Assembly: GCA_020650975.1 (NCBI GenBank)
Contig: JAIPMN010010694.1
Coordinates: 1 to 21,774, forward strand
Source: Apostichopus californicus
Lineage: Eukaryota; Echinodermata; Holothuroidea; Aspidochirotida; Stichopodidae
DNA length: 21,774 nt
Reading direction: 5' to 3'
Shown here: positions 19,474 through 21,774 of the stretch, piece by piece
Layout of the letters: every line of letters begins with the position of its first letter
How positions within the stretch are numbered: the first letter of the stretch is position 1
Notes under the pieces: model-generated
Told to the model about the DNA's origin: nothing
Database searches by the model: none
Seen by the model: only the letters and a program-made list of their open reading frames with translations
Translations under genes and position numbers: made by a program

Positions 19474-19770
19474 ATCATCTGTGGGTGATATAATTTCAGT
19501 TTACATTTATGCAAATTTCGTTTGTATTGGCAAGTTGATCATTCATGCGCAATGTGGATGAAAAATGTGAACCACTGACATGAATAAAATATGAAATTGT
19601 TTTGAACCTCATAATTTACAAAATCATTTATTGAAAGAATGTTGATATGATAATTTGATGACTATTTTAGCAAGAAAAATAGTATTTCTTAAGTGTATAT
19701 AACCAAACCATTTGGTTGTTAAAAGCTTGATCACTGGTTGTTTCAGTTTATAGCACAATATGTACAACAG

Positions 19771-19968
19771 TTTATGGGAATGATATGCCGAAAGTTTTAT
19801 AGAGATAATGGTTGTGAGAAGGGTGTATTGGTGTAGAATTTGAAGTAGAAATTACCCTAAAATGTATTTGTCGATAGAGTTACTGTCACTATTAATATGA
19901 GTAGGAATCAAAAGTTTCAGTTCTCTGATTTGTACCGTTGTGGGTGCATGGTGTATCTATCATCTTTG
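19771..19968 (+). repeat. Second copy of the intron-9 dispersed repeat
   Basis: Shares long blocks with 14601-14816, for example GTTGTGAGAAGGGTGTAT, TTGAAGTAGAAATTACCCT and AATAGAGTTACTGTCACT-like segments, with small indels. I judge overall similarity to be roughly 75-80 per cent by eye. Confidence 0.8.
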
Positions 19969-20150
19969 TTCCATACTTGGGGTGTAAGTTTGTACCTGTA
20001 TTCATAAAGCTACAAAAAGGACTTTTTCATCTGTAGCTATCTTAATTGTCAGATCCATGCTAGTTCAGTGCTAGAAGGCAATGTTTCGTAAGGTCTGCAT
20101 ACTCATACAAGCTGCATAAGAGGCTTCCTTGTGTAGCAGCATTCATACCA

Positions 20151-20634
20151 TTTGTAATCATCAAGTCAATGCTTGTTCAATGCTTGAGATCAGAGATATG
20201 TAGATGTATGCTCTCATAAAACCAACACTAGTACTTTCCATTGTAACTGGCATCTTTGCATTTTGTAATCATCAAGTCAATGCTTGTTCAATGCTTGAGA
20301 TCAGAGATATGTAGGTGTATGCTCTCATAAAACCAACACTAGTACTTTCCATTTTAACTGGCATCTTTGCATGTTGTAATCATCAAGTCAATGGTTGTTC
20401 AATGCTTGAGATCAGAGATATGTAGGTGTATGCTCTCATAAAACCAACACTAGTACTTTCCATTGTAACTGGCATCTTTGCATTTTGTAATCATCAAGTC
20501 AATGCTTGTTCAATGCTTGAGATCAGAGATATGTAGGTGTATGCTCTCATAAAACCAACACTAGTACTTTCCATTTTAACTGGCATCTTTGCATGTTGTA
20601 ATCATCAAGTCCATGCTTGTTCAATGCTGAAGAT
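20151..20634 (+). repeat. 111-bp tandem array, four full copies plus a partial
   Basis: Units start at 20151, 20262, 20373, 20484 and 20595, exactly 111 bp apart. The fifth stops after about 40 bp. Copies are very similar, so expansion is recent. Units 1 and 3 end CCATTGTAACTGGCATC, units 2 and 4 end CCATTTTAACTGGCATC. Confidence 0.95.
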
Positions 20635-20638
20635 TAAA

Positions 20639-20768
20639 TGTTTCTGGCTGTATGCTAGCGCAAGAAGCTACAATAATAGACTAACGTCTGTAGCTGGCTT
20701 TATTCAGTGATATCAAGTGTTTCTGGCTGTATGCTAGCACAAAAAGCTACAATAATAGACTAACTTCT
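20639..20768 (+). repeat. Direct duplication, 79-bp period
   Basis: TTTCTGGCTGTATGCTAGC and the following AAGCTACAATAATAGACTAAC occur at 20641 and again at 20720, with only a few differences over about 50 bp. Confidence 0.9.
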
Positions 20769-20772
20769 GAGA

Positions 20773-21055
20773 AATAGATAGATAGATAAATAGCATTTAT
20801 AAAGCCCAGCTTCTATCAGTGCCCCAACAACACAGACTAGCACAGATGGGCTAGAACACAAACTTAGACCATATCAATCTTATTGTAAAATTGCAGACTA
20901 TTTGTGAAGAACATATGTTTTAATTGGCATTTGAAGGGGTCATGGCCTACAGTTAGGCGAATGTTGGTAGGGAGCGCATTCCAAAGCTTTGGACCACTGA
21001 AAGCAAAAGCCCTGGTGCTATCATTTGTGTGGACACTCGGGATAACAAGGAGTAA
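20773..21055 (-). pseudogene. 3' end of a non-LTR retrotransposon (reverse transcriptase C-terminus plus tail)
   Basis: On the minus strand the frame 21055-20864 (63 codons and a stop, with a stop just upstream) contains R-A-F-A-F-S-G-P-K-L-W-N-A-L-P followed by T-N-I-R and F-K-C-Q-L-K. The pattern A-F-S-x-x-G/A-P-x-L-W-N-x-L-P...F-K-x-x-L-K is the usual C-terminus of CR1/L2/Jockey-type ORF2 proteins. After the stop the element ends in CTATTTATC and (TATC)n, the + strand (GATA)n at 20773-20790. The catalytic part is missing, so this is a 5'-truncated dead copy. Confidence 0.75.
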
Positions 21056-21774
21056 CTAAATACCAAATCATTTTTTTTTCTTTTTTTCTTATTGAAATGT
21101 ACATTTTTACAAAAGGCTGTAGATTTTCCCCTTTCTGTATTATATTGAGTATAAAGCTACAATCATTATACTTCCATCACTAGCTAGCTGTAACATGTAA
21201 TGGGTTGGAGTGCAAACTCCAAAGAAGGAATATTTGATTCATCAGTATACTGTTTTGGGCAAAACTTTAACTAAAACATCACAAAACAGCAATCTCTGTT
21301 GGAATTAAGGGTTCTCGCATAGGATTTGTAGAATATTAAACGTTGTTTTTTTTTTTTAACTAAGCTGAAAATGTTTCTTCTCCTAACACTAGACCTACTG
21401 CAGATATGACTCATTGTAGTCCTTAGTTGGCTGTTTTTAGGTACATGTAGAATGGCTGACAGATGTATGAATGGGGGGGGGGGACATGGGGAGGATGGAG
21501 GTGGTTCCATGGTACCTGAGGAATGTCTACATGTCCTTTGCATTAATACTTATGATCAAATTATTCATTTATGCTACTTGTATATCAACAAACATTTTTC
21601 TTTCTTCTGACTTTTGTCTTTAATAGTGCTATGTAGCTGCCTGAAGGCTGTTTGTACTTTTGTGATTTTGGTTGTTGGTTTGTAAAAATGACATAGAGAG
21701 AGTTACATATTTTTTATTACTTTAAATTATTCTGTTTTTGTTTGCTTAACTACAGCAATCAAATTTTTATATCG
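21056..21774. other. Downstream flank, nothing recognised
   Basis: AT-rich DNA with T-runs at 21070-21089 and 21342-21357 and a G-rich cluster at 21473-21502. The minus-strand frame at 21271-21543 is built from the G-rich cluster and is unlike any known protein. Confidence 0.5.

Larger units (their letters stand above)
18099..19600 (+). other. Probable 3'UTR and polyadenylation region of the receptor gene
   Basis: After the stop codon there is no further coding-looking frame. The short ORFs at about 18126-18400 are low-complexity and unlike any family I know. The stretch ends in a cluster of AATAAA hexamers at 19173, 19232, 19468 and 19583. The 19468 hexamer is followed by a GT-rich run (CTGTGGGTG), as expected downstream of a cleavage site. 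The exact end of the transcript is not determined. Confidence 0.55.

Overview
The window looks like AT-rich nuclear DNA of a bilaterian animal. It has one intron-split gene with consensus GT...AG junctions, and it carries many microsatellites, minisatellites and decayed transposable elements. No bacterial signals (compact operons, ribosome binding sites, long ORFs) are present. The repeat style and the gene family suggest a marine invertebrate. An echinoderm is my best guess, but nothing in the sequence proves it.

The only gene I can support is on the + strand, 5718-18098. I assembled it by eye from eleven coding exons: 5718-5774, 5884-5932, 6729-6908, 7155-7288, 8232-8373, 9542-9592, 10792-10958, 12339-12425, 13326-13452, 15105-15254 and 17581-18098. 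All ten introns are GT...AG and every reading frame joins across them. The model gives 553 residues: a possible signal peptide, a cysteine-containing glycosylated ectodomain that resembles the interleukin-17 receptor ectodomain, one transmembrane helix (about 347-368), and a tail of about 185 residues. That tail contains no recognisable SEFIR domain, the module canonical IL-17 receptors use for signalling. It has tyrosine-based sorting-like motifs, a proline motif and a PDZ-ligand-like C-terminus instead. A 3'UTR of about 1.1-1.5 kb with several AATAAA signals follows.

Region by region: 1-5700 is non-coding flank with a nine-copy ~50-bp tandem repeat (1328-1760), a 9-bp minisatellite (2901-2936), a compound tetranucleotide microsatellite (3168-3282), and two tiny palindromic elements (2050-2074 and 5159-5186), each bracketed by a 7-bp direct repeat. 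5718-18098 is the receptor gene. Its introns hold a quasi-palindromic minisatellite (intron 8), an AT-rich 35-bp minisatellite and a repeat with 70-bp terminal direct repeats (intron 9), and a MITE-like element with 35-40 bp inverted ends, a ~50-bp degenerate repeat and a retroposon-like 3' tail (intron 10). 18099-about 19600 is the 3'UTR and polyadenylation region, with a strong G-quadruplex motif and a C-rich tract. 19620-21774 is repeat-rich flank: a second copy of the intron-9 repeat, a 111-bp tandem array with dimeric higher-order pattern, and a minus-strand 3' end of a non-LTR retrotransposon.

The observations most worth following are the apparently SEFIR-less IL-17-receptor-like protein and the pair of ~28-bp palindromes with 7-bp target-site-like flanks.
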